Shown here: in pieces, positions 1 through 14,600 of the stretch
How the letters are laid out: each line of letters starts with the position of its first letter
Position numbering within the stretch: position 1 is the stretch's first letter
Source: Maratus speciosus
Lineage: Eukaryota > Arthropoda > Arachnida > Araneae > Salticidae
DNA length: 64,000 bases
Direction of reading: 5' to 3'
NCBI GenBank assembly: GCA_963932465.1
Contig: OZ010791.1
Coordinates: forward strand, 153,619,915-153,683,914
Notes under the pieces: generated by a model
Seen by the model: only the letters and a program-made list of their open reading frames with translations
Told to the model about the DNA's origin: nothing
Database searches by the model: none
Position numbers and translations under genes: made by a program

Positions 1-654
1 TGCGGACTCGGGACGGATTGACCCGATTTTTCAAAAGGAAATTCACAATATTATTTAACTTTTAAGTCGAATACGTAAATATATATTCCTATTTCTACGC
101 AAAAAATAAAAGTGCTGTTAGAGATGACTATTTTTCATAATTCCAATAAAATTTTGATTTTATTTCATTTCGGATCGGGTTCAGGGTTCAGATTTCTTTC
201 CGGTTCGCTTCGGATTGACTTTCAGAACAAAACCCGGACGTGGATGGACAGAGGTTAAATTGAAACATCTATTTTTGTCTGAGATAGTTTTCTTCATTGT
301 GTTGGGTAGTCAGACCGACACAGGGTTCGAGTTGAGTTCGACTTAATTTACAAAAAACAATAAAAAAACAAAACAAAACAAAACAATTCAAAACTCAATT
401 TAATTATTGAACAATAGTGTCGTCTATGAGCTCAAGAAGTAAGTAAATGAATCAATTTAATGACTGATGTAGGGAAAATATCACATACGGCCTTCTGCCT
501 TATATTTACGCATTAACATCTCAATAAACTGAAAAATAACTAAATATTTATTAATGTATAGAGTTAAAAATAAAATAATAATTCAGTTCATAAATTTAAA
601 AATAAGCAATATTGGTTTTATTTTTAATTTCACTTCAGATTGTTCAACAAAAGG

Positions 655-738
655 TTTGGAGTCGGAGTCTGCATACTTTTAGCGACTCCGACTCTTTTCA
701 CCGAAAAATCACACCGACTCCGACTCCGCAGCCCTGTC
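655..738. repeat. GGAGTCGGAGTC / GACTCCGACTCC inverted motif cluster
   Basis: GGAGTCGGAGTC is followed by GCGACTCCGACTC and CCGACTCCGACTCCG within 85 bp, so the region can fold back. Such GACTCC-rich ends are common in dispersed elements. The family is not identified. Confidence 0.6.
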
Positions 739-1970
739 CTTAAAATAAAAATGAAGTATTCACTAACCTTAGACACTCAGTCGGGTAAATGAAATCTGGT
801 AATAAGGCAGTATTCTTATGCATTTTTTAAAGCATTTTAATTTCCACTCCTATTTTTTATACAACAATTATGCATAAGCAATCACTAACATGAACTTGGA
901 TGAAACCAGACTGTTTGGACAAACATGTGGTCATTTTCTAATTAGCCTAACACTGCAACGGCTGTTTGCAACAAGCTTTATCAGGCTGATTGGAAACAAA
1001 TAGCAATTTTCCAATTAGCATAAAGCTGCATAGGCTCTTTGTAATAAGCCTTTAAAATGTCAAGTTGATTCTAAAAAGACAGATAATTCTCTGATTAGCC
1101 TTTTCCTATTCCTTTATTAAATTTCTTTCCCTACAAAATTTCACTGCAGATAAATCAATTTAAAAAAATTGGTCCTTAAATTTTATCCAACACATTACAA
1201 AATATAAAAGTCATCATTTTTAGCAACACAAAAGAACATTCCAGGTAAATGGTCCATATACGCTGATGCATTTCAGATTTGCTTCCACACAATAGTAATG
1301 GTATGTATGTATAGTATGGTATATTTGTATGGTATGGATAGCTGTATTTTACAGATTTAATGGTAGCAACTAATTATCAACTTGGACACCAAGAAAATAA
1401 TAAACTAACAAAAATGGTATCAATAGATTTTCAAATTATTTTGACTCAAAATTCCTGTGCTTGAGTCTATAAGGCTGCAACCAAAGCTTTGAGCTCCTTA
1501 TTGGTGGGAAACATTGAGCTGTGATTCGTCGTCAATGGACAATGTAAATAGATACTATAGAAATGTATTATTTTATATTTTTCGTTTGTATAAAAATGTT
1601 TAAAGAATTTGTATGCTAGAGGGAATTTTATTGCCAATAAACATGCCTGCATCCTAGAGAATTTATTTCTTAAAATAAAATTTTGTATATTTAGTAACGA
1701 TCGTTCATAATGTATAAAAAATAAGCAGTTTACTAATTTATGAGTTTATTTCAAGTTTCAAATGTTCATAACATAGCTTGTATATTAAAATTATGTTTGC
1801 TACAAATTAAACATTTTGAAAAAAACATAAAGTATCAGGGAGTTTTATTTTAAAAACAAATCCTTTAGCTAAATCAGAAAATTATAGGAATAAAGGGAAA
1901 ACACCCCGTCTCCACCCCTTAGAAGAAACAGTACAAAACACCACTCAATACATGACTATCGTGATTTGTG

Positions 1971-1973
<3 letters not shown>

Positions 1974-2012
<39 letters not shown>
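1974..2012. repeat. poly(T) tract
   Basis: About 39 consecutive T. It may be the A-tail of a minus-strand retrocopy, but no recognisable body is adjacent. Confidence 0.85.
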
Positions 2013-2013
<1 letters not shown>

Positions 2014-2466
2014 TACAGTGGGGCAAATGCTCTAACAATCCCCCAGTAAACATAAATAATAAAACTGAGTGGGATATTAATATATTTTTTGTAATTTGTA
2101 TGTGTGTTTAAGGGATAAAACCACTTACAATTATACATAGATTGTGATAACATATTCAATAATTCGAATTGTAACATACACAAATTTCTATAAAAATGTG
2201 AAATAAAAAAAGAAAAAATTCTGATATCTATAATAATCATCATCATTAATAAATTTTTAAAAAAATCTGATATCTTTTATTTCTAACTTTTGGCACTTTA
2301 TTATCAGAACAATGAAAATAATTCTGTAATTCATCTTTTTATGCATTTTATATTTTTACAGTCCATTAAGAGAAAAATTTAATTGGGTAAAATATTACAT
2401 TAATTGCAAATATTTAATATAAAATAACTTATTGTAATTTGAGTGAAATAAATATAAAATTCTTAC

Positions 2467-2685
2467 AAGCATTTGGTGACCCCGTTGTGAATCAGGAGCA
2501 TATGCTACTACTGTTATACATAGAGAGATAGCATCTAACATAGACAGAGTGTCTGGATCCATTTGATAACAAAAGTCTATAGCACGGAGAGGCTTCTCTA
2601 CATCTACAAGTTCTAAGATGTCTAGTGGATCGACCACGTACTGTTCCAGTGATTGCAAAAGTTGAAAAAAAGCTTTGGGCTGAAC
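2467..2685 (-). CDS. unc80: unc80 exon q (last exon in window)
   Basis: This exon has 73 codons in phase 0. It contains FFQLLQSLEQ, DPLDILELVDVEKPLRAIDF and ITVVAYAPDSQRGHQML. It matches vertebrate DILDILELVKAEKPL and TVVAYAPES. The acceptor is CTTTAG and the donor CTT|GTAAGA. The following exon, expected to begin with an equivalent of VLEALVPCYLQ, was not seen in 1-2466. Confidence 0.94.
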
Positions 2686-5600
2686 CTAAAGTAGGGTAAA
2701 ACATTATTTTAAACAACAAGGCAAAAAGCATTAATAGTCACTTCACAAAGTAATATAAAAATATTACAAAAATATATTTAGTATATTTATATTGAATTAA
2801 CAGTAGAATAAGCAGAGTGCTTTTCTGTCATTAAACGGAGTAGGGAACCAGTTAAACTGGTTTCATTTCAGAGGGAGATTAAAGGAAGTTGCAATGGCAG
2901 AGTCGACTAATGCACCAGAAAAAGGAATTCTGGTTTTCTAAAGGGAGCCTCGGTTTGAATTCCACTGTTGATATAAGATGTTTTTCAGATATTGTTAATG
3001 TACTAGCTCAGTTGATTGACATACAATATATTTTATTTCAAGAGGAAAAGTTATAGAATGTTTTTTCTTCATTACTATTAAGAAACATTTACTATCTCAA
3101 ATTTTTCTTATTAATGATTTTGTATTTAAAATTTTTCATTAAAAGCCTTGGCATTTAATTATCAATTAAAATAAATTGAAATGACCCACAATTTTTGATA
3201 TATTTTTATTACAATAGATCGATAAGGTATATACAGTCAACTCCCTCTAATCCACATAGCTTCGGACCACAGGTTGTGCAGATTATAGGTCATTACTTTT
3301 GTTTACATTTTTTCTCCTCTAATTTTACAGTAATTAATTAGTAATGTATAAATTAATTGGTAAAAAAGAAAGATGATGTATCACATTGTGTTATTTAATT
3401 AAAAAATGCATTATATTTAAGAAAAAATATTTACATTTTATAATACAATTTCTTTTGCTTGTTTTTATAATTTTCAAACACAATATCAAGTGTCATTGGT
3501 TGAGAACTTTTGATCCAGTATTTTTTTCTTGCAGTCTATAGTGATTATTTCTTGTTCCGAAACAAAACTCTGTTTCTGAAGAAAATGTAGATATTTATAG
3601 CCAAATCTTGCTCAAGTATTACTTTTCCACCTTCATCATCAGACTATGTGTAGAGTTTAACATAGTAGTACTTATGTCATCATCTAGGGAACTCTCTGCA
3701 ACTGGATCTTCACCTTGGAAGAACACCCATTCAATTTCATTTTATCCATTCAAGAAATCAGGCACAACAGTTAGTGAATTCTTTGCAAAACACAAAAGTT
3801 CTGCAAATTTCTGTTTTGTACTACCCATACTGAAACCAACAAAGTCAACATCATCACCATCACAGTCTAGATACTGCCCCCCCCCCCCCCCCCAAAAAAA
3901 AAATCCTGATTTTTCTGGGGTTTTACTTCATTCAAATGCAAAAATTGAAGGGGGGGAAAACTGAATACCGATCGTCAATCAAATTGCTGTCATTTTGAAT
4001 TTCTATTGCAAAGCTAATATGGTAACTGAATTTTCATTGTTTACATCTGAAACAGTGTGCGGATTATAGGCGTTTGCGGACTATAGAGTTGCGGATTAGA
4101 GGGAGTTGACTGTATAAGACATTCTCACAAAATTTTAACTTTCAGGAATAAAAATCTGGTGAAATTAAACTTAATAAAATAACATTTTAAACTTATAGAT
4201 GAATGCCTTAATTATTCGAGATAAAGAAAAAATGGTCAGCAGCAATGATTTTTTTTATTTAACTGAGGTTTAAGTTAAACTTGCGAGTTTAATTTTCCTT
4301 ACTATTTTACCTCTCTAACTTTTTATTTTCTTCTAAATTTTTACTTATAATGAATTTGCATAGTACCCACAGAACATTCAAATAAGAAATAATAACAATG
4401 TAGTATTTTTAGTACAAAATTTTAATATAACATTGTCTTAAAGGGATGTTAAGGAAAAGACAGTAAGGAAAAAAAGGGGACGGTAAGGGGAAAAAAAGGA
4501 CAGTAAGGAAAAAAAAAAGGACGGTAAGGAAAATTACTACCTATTTTTAGGCAAATCATGTTAAGACGAAGTGATAGCCACAATGTTCATTGATTTTTAG
4601 CACCAGTAATTTACATTGGATTAAATAATTTTAAAAAAATTCATTTACCTTAAAAAGTGCAGGAATAAACCTTGGGAATGGTAAGACAACCAATAAAGCC
4701 ACAATGCTTGAAATTGATAGTTAAATGCTGATTTAAATTCTGCAGTAAATTTCTTGTCAAAGAATTTTAGCCATTCTTTATCTAGCATACCCCTGCATGA
4801 GAAAAAAGTTGAAAAAATTCTGTGGCTGCATCTGGTGTGATTTTCTGTATAATTTTAGCAAGAGAGACGGTAAGGAATCGAAAATCCAGGGACAGAGTTA
4901 AAAAAATAACAACAACCGTAAATATGTGTGCAGGTTAATTTTTTGCTACGTATTTATATAAAACAATAGTCCCAGTTTCGGAAAAAAATTACATTGGATT
5001 ACTTTTATTAAAACAATTTTATACAGACAGCTCTAAACTTAAAAATCAGCATCAGGGACATGGGATGGTATAGGAGTTTTCTGTATATTTGGAACCCCAA
5101 CATCGTCCAAAACTTATTTATCTCGTTAATATTGTTATACAGTCATGCAATGAGATGTTTACCAACACAAGAAATTAAAAAAAAAAAAAAAAAAAAAACA
5201 GGAACGTGTACTAAAATAAAAATTATTATTCAGGGGCTTAAAAGTCAAAATTATGAGAGAATGCCTCATATACTAAGAAAAGTAGGTGATTATTTTATAT
5301 AAAAAAAAAAGAAGAAAAATATTTTACATCGTTCGAAATCCTTGGTGGTCTGCTAGTCTGAGACCACTAAAAACTCAATCGGACCACTAATTTAAAAAAT
5401 TTAGTGGTCCGAAGGACCAGTAACTAACAGTAACTTTTTCCCCCTCTCTGATAGGTAAACGTAAATTTTCCCATCCCTGAGAAAACTGCAACTAAACATT
5501 ACAATAAGCATAAAATTTGCATAAAAACTTAGTTAAAATAAATAGATGGAAATAAAAAACATAATAATTTCAGTTTTTGTTTATGTACTATTTAATTTTT

Positions 5601-8600
5601 AGCAAATTATAATTTTACATTTTATTATGCCGAAAATTTTGGGTAACTGAAAGGAAGTTTGGTTTATATTCTCGGAGGAGGAGAGGGGGGGGGGGGTGTC
5701 ACTCAAAGGGTTAAAGGTACTTAATATAATTTTATGTAGAGGGCCAGTGACGATGTCTGCGGACCAGTAAGCTCTTATGTTTACTGGTCCTTGGGACCAG
5801 TGACTTTTTTTTTAATCATTTCTACCGCTGATTTTATATAAAAAATTGTGCGTCCATTTATTGACATGGTAATGCCATTAAATATTTATATTTGAAAAAG
5901 CTAATAAAATTTTACCTTCAAAAATTTCTTTGTTTGAAAAATATTTAAATATAAAAAAATGCTTGGAGTTGTTTTTTTTTTCTTAAATCTGAAAACATTA
6001 TTCTCTGGAAAATGTTCTGTTGTCTGTGTCTAAGTAAAGAAAGTTAATGTCTTCATTGTTATAAAGGAAAATTTACCATCCCCAAAATTTTTTTGTTAAT
6101 GATTTTAAATTTTATATTAAAAGCTTTGGCATGTAATTATCGATTGAATAAATTGAAACGCTCTACAATTTTAGACATATTTTTTATTACAATTGATCGA
6201 TAAAGTATATATACTAAGTAAAATAAACAATTTTTTTCGTTAAAAAAAAAAAAAAAGGAGGAAATTATTTATATAAAAGGCTGCGGCATCATTTATTGGT
6301 ATTGTAATGCAGTTAAATGTTCAAAAACTTCCTTGAGACTTAGAATTTTTAAAGAAAAACTTGGAATTGTTCCTTTTTGGTTCTGAAAACTGAATTCTCT
6401 TAGCCATATTCTGGCTTTATCCAGACAAAGATATGTAATATGTGACCAGTCCCTAGCTTGTTCATAAAAAGAGAGGATTTCTGTCTTTTAAAGACTGCTA
6501 ACAAATATCCTGTAAAAATTTCTGATATTTTAATAATGTTATGAACCTTTTTTCTGTGTAACCTTTACATTGTTTACTACCAATTTTGATGGGTTTATTA
6601 TTATTTTTTTTTAATCACAAACTCGAATCCGTATATCAGGGTGAGTAGCAATAGTTCAGTTCTAAAAATAAGCACCTAGACCCAATTTTTTATTATAGAT
6701 TATTCAGACCTGACAATCTTTATGTCTTAATAGCACACCAGTTACTTAAGGTTGGTTTGTTGGTTAATGTTTTTACAATACAAATCCTGAGCAAATAAAT
6801 GTGTGTGTGTGCACACGATTAAGAACACAAAATAGCAGATTCCCTCTCTTTGTATGTGTGTTTATATGTGCACACATACACACCTGTTTCATGCATAAAA
6901 TGATGACTAATTCTACAAAAATTTTAAAAATAATTTTCAACTACAAAATTTTACATTGTATACTTTTTCAAAGCTAAACAAGCACATCTATGAAAGGAAA
7001 AAGATCTTAGCTAAATCAGTTTTTAAACATGACTCACAGTTTGTGTTTGTGTGCTATAGCAATGTTTTTTATACAAATTCCTTAAAGAGGAGTAACTTAA
7101 GGGGACAACATAACTTTGGGTTTTGCAGACCTGGAAAACCCAAAATACGAAAAAGAAAGCATGGAAAATTTACAAATTTGCTTTTATTTTGGATCTCACA
7201 AAACCAATAAATCAAAGAGAAAAAAAGGTAAAATTTTTACTTAAGCATTATTTTTGGTCCCATTCCCATATACTCAAAAATTTTACAATTCATCATTACT
7301 GGAGGCCTTGCATATCCGAAAAGAAAGAAAAATACAGAGAAAAATTTTACAATTTTTGCTATTACTTTAGATCTTGCAGAGAAAGGAAGAAAAAAAGGCG
7401 CAAATTTTTAATGTCCTGTACTCAAAAAATTAAAATAAAAAGAAGGTGAAATTTTTTTTATTTCTCTATTAATTCAGTTTCCACATTCACAAAAGAAAAA
7501 CAGGGAAGTTTTAAATTTCAGCTTTATTTTCGGTCTTCCAGAGTAAGAGTCCTTCATGTATAGCTCAGGTTATACGCAACTTGAATATAACATTTCTATT
7601 TCAAGTCAACCCGAATCGATCTTGAAACTGTAATGATGGAAAATTAATTCACATTTTAATACAAATATGGAAAAGTAGTCCACAATTATATCTGTAATAT
7701 CAATTTTATCTTTATGTAGAAAAGTAAACAGCAATATACTCAATGTTCCATTATATAGCTTTTTTACCATCTGAAAAACATTTCAGTACTTTCTTTTGAA
7801 AAATCAAGTCAACCCAAACATCACCCACAAATGTCAAAAAATTAAAGTCACCCTAAACTGAAACCAAGTTGTAAGGAAAAAAATTTAGCGTTAACCTGGC
7901 CTGAGTTTCAGGTAAAATTGGGTTACACAATCGAGTGCAAGACACTACCATGAATTGGGAAAGAATGTAAGGTTAATAAAGTTTTTTTTAGTTTTTCCTA
8001 GCTCTTCTGAATAGCTTGTTTTTTAAGTGTTAAATATAGAGTTTAAATACAGATTTTTTTTTTACCTAGGGGTGTTAACGGCCACCAGATAAAAGTTTGT
8101 TATTATTTCCCTAGTTTAAATTACGTCTTTCTAAATATTTTAAATAGTTATTCATTTTTAAACATATTTAAATTTATAGCTTTTGAATGTGTTTTACATG
8201 TGTTGAAATGTTTGTTTTTCAGTTGGCAACATTATAATGTTAATTTTCTGCAGCTAGTTGGATATATAGGATCAGGATATACACTGTAGTACTGAAATGA
8301 AAAATAAATAAAAAGTGAAATTTTTACCATTTTTGTTTTATTTTGGGTCTTGCATTCATGGTAAAAGAAGAAAAATTCTGCAATTTCAGCTTTTTTTTTT
8401 TTTTTTTTTTTTTTTTTGGGGGGGGGGGGGGTTAAACTCAAAAGAATGGCAAAAATTTTAGAAATTCGGCATTACTTTAGTTTACACAAATCTGAAAATT
8501 CGAAGGAAATGAAATAAAGATAAAAATAAGAACTTTAGTATTTTTGAGATATTTCAGTACTCATGGACTCATAAAACAAAAAAGGAAAATTTTACAATTT

Positions 8601-11600
8601 CTGCATTATTTTTGGCCCTCACAGACTCTGAAAAAACTACTCCAGAGAAATTTTAGAATTTTAGTTTTATTTTGGGTTCAGCAAGCTTGAAAAGAAGGGC
8701 AAAAATCTTACAATTTCTACATTACGACAGGTCAATCCAAAAAACCCAAGGGAAAGGAAGAAATAAAAATGCAAATTTTACTAATTCAAGAAATATACCT
8801 ATTTTACTACTTCAGTCACATTAACTAACCAACAGAATGATGTGCTCAGCTTCTGTTTCCAAGAATCAAAATTGAAAGAGGAAGAAAGGAGGAAAAATAG
8901 ATGATGAGAGTGTTTACTCTTCATCTGGCATTCTACATACAGGAGGAAAGTTGTTTCAAGTTGTTTCATATTTCTGACTAGTAAATAGTTCAGGTTCAGG
9001 ATTGGGAGAAAAGAAATAAGTAGCTCATTCAAAAATAAGTACTTCAGAATAAATTAAGTGCTCTAAAAAAAAGTAAGCACTTGTAAGCCCCTTACAAACT
9101 CATTTTCAAATATAACCATCTATAAGCACTTATAAGTAGGGATGTAGTGGAGGGTATATAGTGGTATATGACGTATACCTTCTGAATAATCCTGTATACC
9201 CTCTAGTATATACCCTATTCATTATTTACGACTACTTATAAGGACCACCATGCACCCTAACAAATGCACTCAACAACACTATGAATGTACAAGTTGAATT
9301 TTTTTTTGTTTTTTTCTAAGTAAAAATGTGTCCAAGCTGGGACGCATGATGAAAACATTTGGTTGGAAAAGATTTAACTTGTATGATTTCATTATCAATT
9401 AGTTTGACAAAGTATGAAATAATTCAATAGACTATGAATAATTTTAGTGATTGACAAAAACCAATTTTTGAAAACTAATTAGGAAAGATTATATACACAT
9501 AAGTTCAGATTTATGAAATTAACAAGGAAACTTTTCATAATGATTAGTCAGTTTGAAACAACTTACTTTACTAGCATCGCCATAACTACTCTGGGTATCC
9601 ATATCAAGAATCGGAGCTGCACTCCCAAACATCTGGGAAAAACAAGAAAATAATTTTACTTAATACAGAATGTTAAAATGATCAGAAACAAAAGCAGTAA
9701 TAAATAATTACAAATTGCATCATATAATTTTCAGAATATTACATACATATTAAGTGTTTGATCACTAATTATCTTAACTCTGCTTATAAAATACAACCTT
9801 TCTGAATGCAGATATATATGTTATGTATGTGTGTGTGTGAATGCTGCATAAATGAATTGAGTTCATGTCAAACTCTGTATATCTTTTTCCTTTGACTTAA
9901 GTCTTGAATGTATTGATTCAATATATTTCAATAATATATATTAAATATGATATAATTTAAAATACAGCAGAATTTGTCAACTTGTTTCTTGAGACCAACT
10001 TTTCTACTTGGAAAAGTGACAGCAATTTATCCAGAGGTTGATGCAGGATTTTTTACTTGGGGCCCATTTTGTGAAAAGTAAAAATTTTTGTGAAAAATAA
10101 CATTGTGTAATGCAGAGTCAGATAATATAGACGAACACGCGAACGCCGTTCGCAGAAAATTTTCAAAGTTTGCAGACAGTTCTGATGGGTTTTTTTTTTT
10201 TACAAATTTTTCATAAAAAAAATTTATTAAGACCCCAGGTGCAGAATCTGTGCGAGGCTCGTCGCAGACTTGAGAGAAGGTCTGCAGATAAAAAAAGCTA
10301 TCTAGAAATTATTTGCCATGTACCATGGAAGAAGCGCCGTGGCATATATATTTTTAAAACTTAAAAATATTGGAAGTGCGGGGCTTATGCCGGAGCGGCA
10401 GGTACAATGCTTTTTGCCAGGGCCGGTAGCAGAAACAGTGCAGCACCGAAGCAGGTGCTGCAGATTAATTTAACAGATTAAAAATAAATTTTGCGTTGAA
10501 AAGTAAATGTTAAATGTTGATCTCTTTTAAATAAAGTTTATTTGGTTGGAAATTTCAGCGAATGTTTATGTGCTTGTTTAGCATTTCTCTGCGATTTGCA
10601 GTGACTTTTTTACATTCAAAAGGGGAATTCGGTTTTAATATCTTAGTAAACATTATCCTCTTTTCAATAAAGTCTAATTCAGAAAACTGGAGGGGTGGGT
10701 GGGGGGTGGGGGTGGGGGGGTGAGAGCATGTAACGTAATGTGAGGGATTGGAAAGAGGACTTTTTCACTTTTGCTGTTAGCGCCGATATAGGACTTAGGA
10801 GGGGTGTGGCGTTTTTCTGCAGAAAATTTTTAAGAAATCATTTGAGTTTGCAGACAGTTTTACATTTTATCTAAGTCTGGTGTAATGTAAGATGAAATTC
10901 AGTTACTTATATTCGAATGAAGCATTTATTAATAGTAACTTCTTTAAGTCCTTCTGCTAATTTTTTTATGGTGAAGGAGCTTTTTTTATTAAATGGATTT
11001 GTGTGAAGGGGCTTTAAATAAGTTTCAAATCTTGCCTGGATCATGCCTTGCTACCGCTTTAATTATTAATATTTTATATAATTAAATCAAATTTTTCAAA
11101 AATTGATATCAATTGAAATATAGAAATGAAGTTTAAATGAAACAATATCAAATATTATATTTACTGAACAAAGAAAAAAAAAACACAAACTACACATATA
11201 ATGAAAAATTTATTACAGCAAAGTTTGTGGTTGCAAATCAAACAGATATATATGTTGATAAAGATAATCATGGGCCAACAGAAAGTCATGCTGTAAAAAA
11301 GCACCAGTTCCCACACAAACATGTTTGTGAGGGATTGGAAAGAGGACTTTTTCACTTTTGCTGTTAGCGCCGATATAGGACTTAGGAGGGGTGTGGCGTT
11401 TTTCTGCAGAAAATTTTTAAGAAATCATTTGAGTTTGCAGACAGTTTTACATTTTATCTAAGTCTGGTGTAATGTAAGATGAAATTCAGTTACTTATATT
11501 CGAATGAAGCATTTATTAATAGTAACTTCTTTAAGTCCTTCTGCTAATTTTTTTATGGTGAAGGAGCTTTTTTTATTAAATGGATTTGTGTGAAGGGGCT

Positions 11601-14600
11601 TTAAATAAGTTTCAAATCTTGCCTGGATCATGCCTTGCTACCGCTTTAATTATTAATATTTTATATAATTAAATCAAATTTTTCAAAAATTGATATCAAT
11701 TGAAATATAGAAATGAAGTTTAAATGAAACAATATCAAATATTATATTTACTGAACAAAGAAAAAAAAAACACAAACTACACATATAATGAAAAATTTAT
11801 TACAGCAAAGTTTGTGGTTGCAAATCAAACAGATATATATGTTGATAAAGATAATCATGGGCCAACAGAAAGTCATGCTGTAAAAAAGCACCAGTTCCCA
11901 CACAAACATTGAAGTGAAGCAGCATGGGTCAGTAGTTGGAAAGTTAACCTTCTGGCAGGTCTTGAAAGTGTGGTGGAGAGAGGGTGATAAGAATGATTTT
12001 ACACTAAATCAGATGCCATCACTAAAGGTATATTACGCCGGAGATGCAAGGCGTCATATCCTCCTATCCCTAAGGGCCATACTGTTGGCACCATGTGGGT
12101 AGCCTATATCTGCTGAGAATTATTCCCCCTTCACTCCACCTCCTTTAGGTATAGGATCAAAATGATGGAGACAGAAACCTCAAAGGCTTAAAGCTTACAG
12201 TCAATCATAATCCCATTGTGGTACCTTGTTAAAAAGAAGTTGTGTACTCTTTCTCAGTGCCTTTGAGACTTTGAATCTCAGTTAGCTAGGTAGCATAAGT
12301 CAATAACAAGATAAATGAATCTTCAGTATGTAAATTGGTAGGTAAAGAACAAACATTTGGTAAATTTAATTAAGAATTTAATTAGCTTCTTTTTGCATAT
12401 GTAAAGTCTTTTTTATATTTCAGAACAATAAACAAATAATCATATAACCATATTTACAGAATAACCTATTAAATATAAAAAAGAAAAGAAAATTTTTTAT
12501 GAAAAATAAAGATGTGAAAACCTGTTCAAATCCAAAAGTAGAGTTTTCAAGTAAATGCATATACATATATATATTTTTAAGTAAAAAAGTGATGACAAAC
12601 CTGTAAAATAAAGGGTTTTCTATGCATTATATAAAACTGCTTGCAGACAAATTCAATAGTTCGACACAATAAACTGTTTGTTTGATGATTAGAATATATA
12701 CGCAGCATGGTAGGCATAATCAGTAAATAGCTGTAAAACAAATAATAATTAAAAAAAATAAATTATAAATCAAATACTAAAAAATAGATACAATAAAAAT
12801 GAATAACCAAACAAACTCACCCATTTAATGCAAAAATATTTTTAAATTGCAGAGCAGCATTCAAAAATGTCGCCATACACAAACGTAGGATCATAGCATC
12901 TTCTGGATGCAAAACTAAGGCTCCATTGACAACATTTAAAAATAAGTGTATATCAGATGAATGAATAAAGAGACCAGCCATGGCATCAAACATTCTAGCA
13001 ACAAGCTAAAAGAGGAAAAGTAAAATTTTCAACAAGAAATATTAACTGATGAGATACAGATTTGAAGAAATATATTAACTTCTTGTAGAAAAAAATTCGA
13101 AAACTAGACAACACAGACAGTCATATATTTCCTTGTTACGAATCACTGATCTGCGATCTACAGTTTAAAATCTAGAAAATTGCATTTTAAGTATTTTGAA
13201 AATACAAAATACTTGATAAAAGCATTAAAAAATGCATTACAAAAGCACGTTGATTTTATTCATTTAAAATACAAAATATACATGTATTTTGAAAATGTAT
13301 TTCAAATGTATGCATTTTTGATACTGCCCGACTCTGTATGTGCAGTAGATTTTCCTAGCCATTGCCAACAGAAAGACACAAACACAGAGTGAAGCTTTTT
13401 TTTTATTAGTAATGATGTTATGAATCTAAATTTCCCCCTAATGAGATTGCAATGTAAGTGATCAATACATTAAGAATGAATAAATACATAAACTATACAT
13501 AAATAATTTACTACTATACTTAAAATTGGTATCCAAAGCAAGTTGGTAGAAACAAACTTCAGACGATGCATAAAATTCACATAATTAAAAATACATTTGC
13601 TACAGTTTCCATCATTTTTGCACTCTTTTATTTAACTCAACTTGGTTGACATAAGTAAAGATGGAAATTTGTAACAGGTTTTTAACTCCCTTCCTGATTT
13701 GCCAGAAGTATAAAATTATGCAAAGTCAGGGGGAAAAAGAAAAAAAAAAAAAAAAAGAGAGAGAGAGAACACTCCATAAATTTTAATCGGCATATTATCC
13801 CAGAAACAAACGGAAATAGTCATTCAACTGGAAATTATGTCTTCTTGAAATTTATGCTTAAAAAATAAGCTTATGGGATAATCTTCATAGTGAAATTGAA
13901 CCAAACCCTAAAATTTTCAGCTTGAACACCTAATTTTGACATCATATTTGACTTTTTTGATAAAATTTACCATAGGATAACCAAACACAAAGATATTTGG
14001 TCTATCAGGTTAGGAATTATGCAGGTTTAAAGTTTGTAATTCCTAATCATTTGTAGTGGTTACAAAACAGATTGCAATGAGGGTAGTTTTTAAAACATAC
14101 CTCAAAAACTACTTGTCAAATTGAGCTGTAATTTTGTATCCACATATTTGAAGTTTCTACAAACTAATTTCTGTCAAAAAAATTAACAGCTCACAATTCA
14201 TATTTGTTTTAAAAATATATATATTTTTTAAATTTTGAAGGAGAAAAAAGTTGTAATCTGTGAATTTTTCAACAGAAATCGATTTGTAGAAGCTTCAATT
14301 GTAGAAATCCAAAATTACAGCTCATTTTGCCAATTAATTTTTGAGTTGTATCAAAAACTATCCATACTACAAAATGTTTGGAACCATTTAAAATGATTTT
14401 AACATTAGGAGCTCCAAACTTTAAACCCGTATGATACCTAAACTACTTAGCTGAATCACTTTCGGTTCAGAATCTTACAGTAAATTTTACCAAAAAAGCC
14501 AAATATAATGTCAAAATTAGGTATTTGCATTGAAAATTTCAAAGTTTGGTACAATTTCACTATAAAGATGACGCCATAGCCTATTTTTTAAATATAAATT

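Larger units (their letters stand above)
1..2466. other. unc80 intron, 5' part of window
   Basis: No exon was recognised. The stretch holds AT-rich sequence, GC-richer diverged repeats at 1-250 (CGGATCGGGTT-like motifs in two places) and a GAGTC/GACTC motif cluster. Several short open frames here look accidental. Confidence 0.6.

Noticed and set aside
1467..1652. Possible next downstream unc80 exon
   Set aside because: The frame does not resemble the expected VLEALVPCYLQ-type continuation and lacks fitting splice sites.
4440..4880. GACGGTAAGG repeats as a CRISPR-like array
   Set aside because: Units are short, low-complexity and without unique spacers, and the genome is eukaryotic.
7123..7449. 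108-residue plus-strand frame rich in Lys
   Set aside because: It lies entirely in the diverged minisatellite and its composition is explained by A-rich units.
11914..12102. Plus-strand frame starting MKQHGSVVGKLTFWQ
   Set aside because: Short, no recognised domain, next to the tandem duplication; the region may be part of a dispersed repeat but is not supported as a gene.
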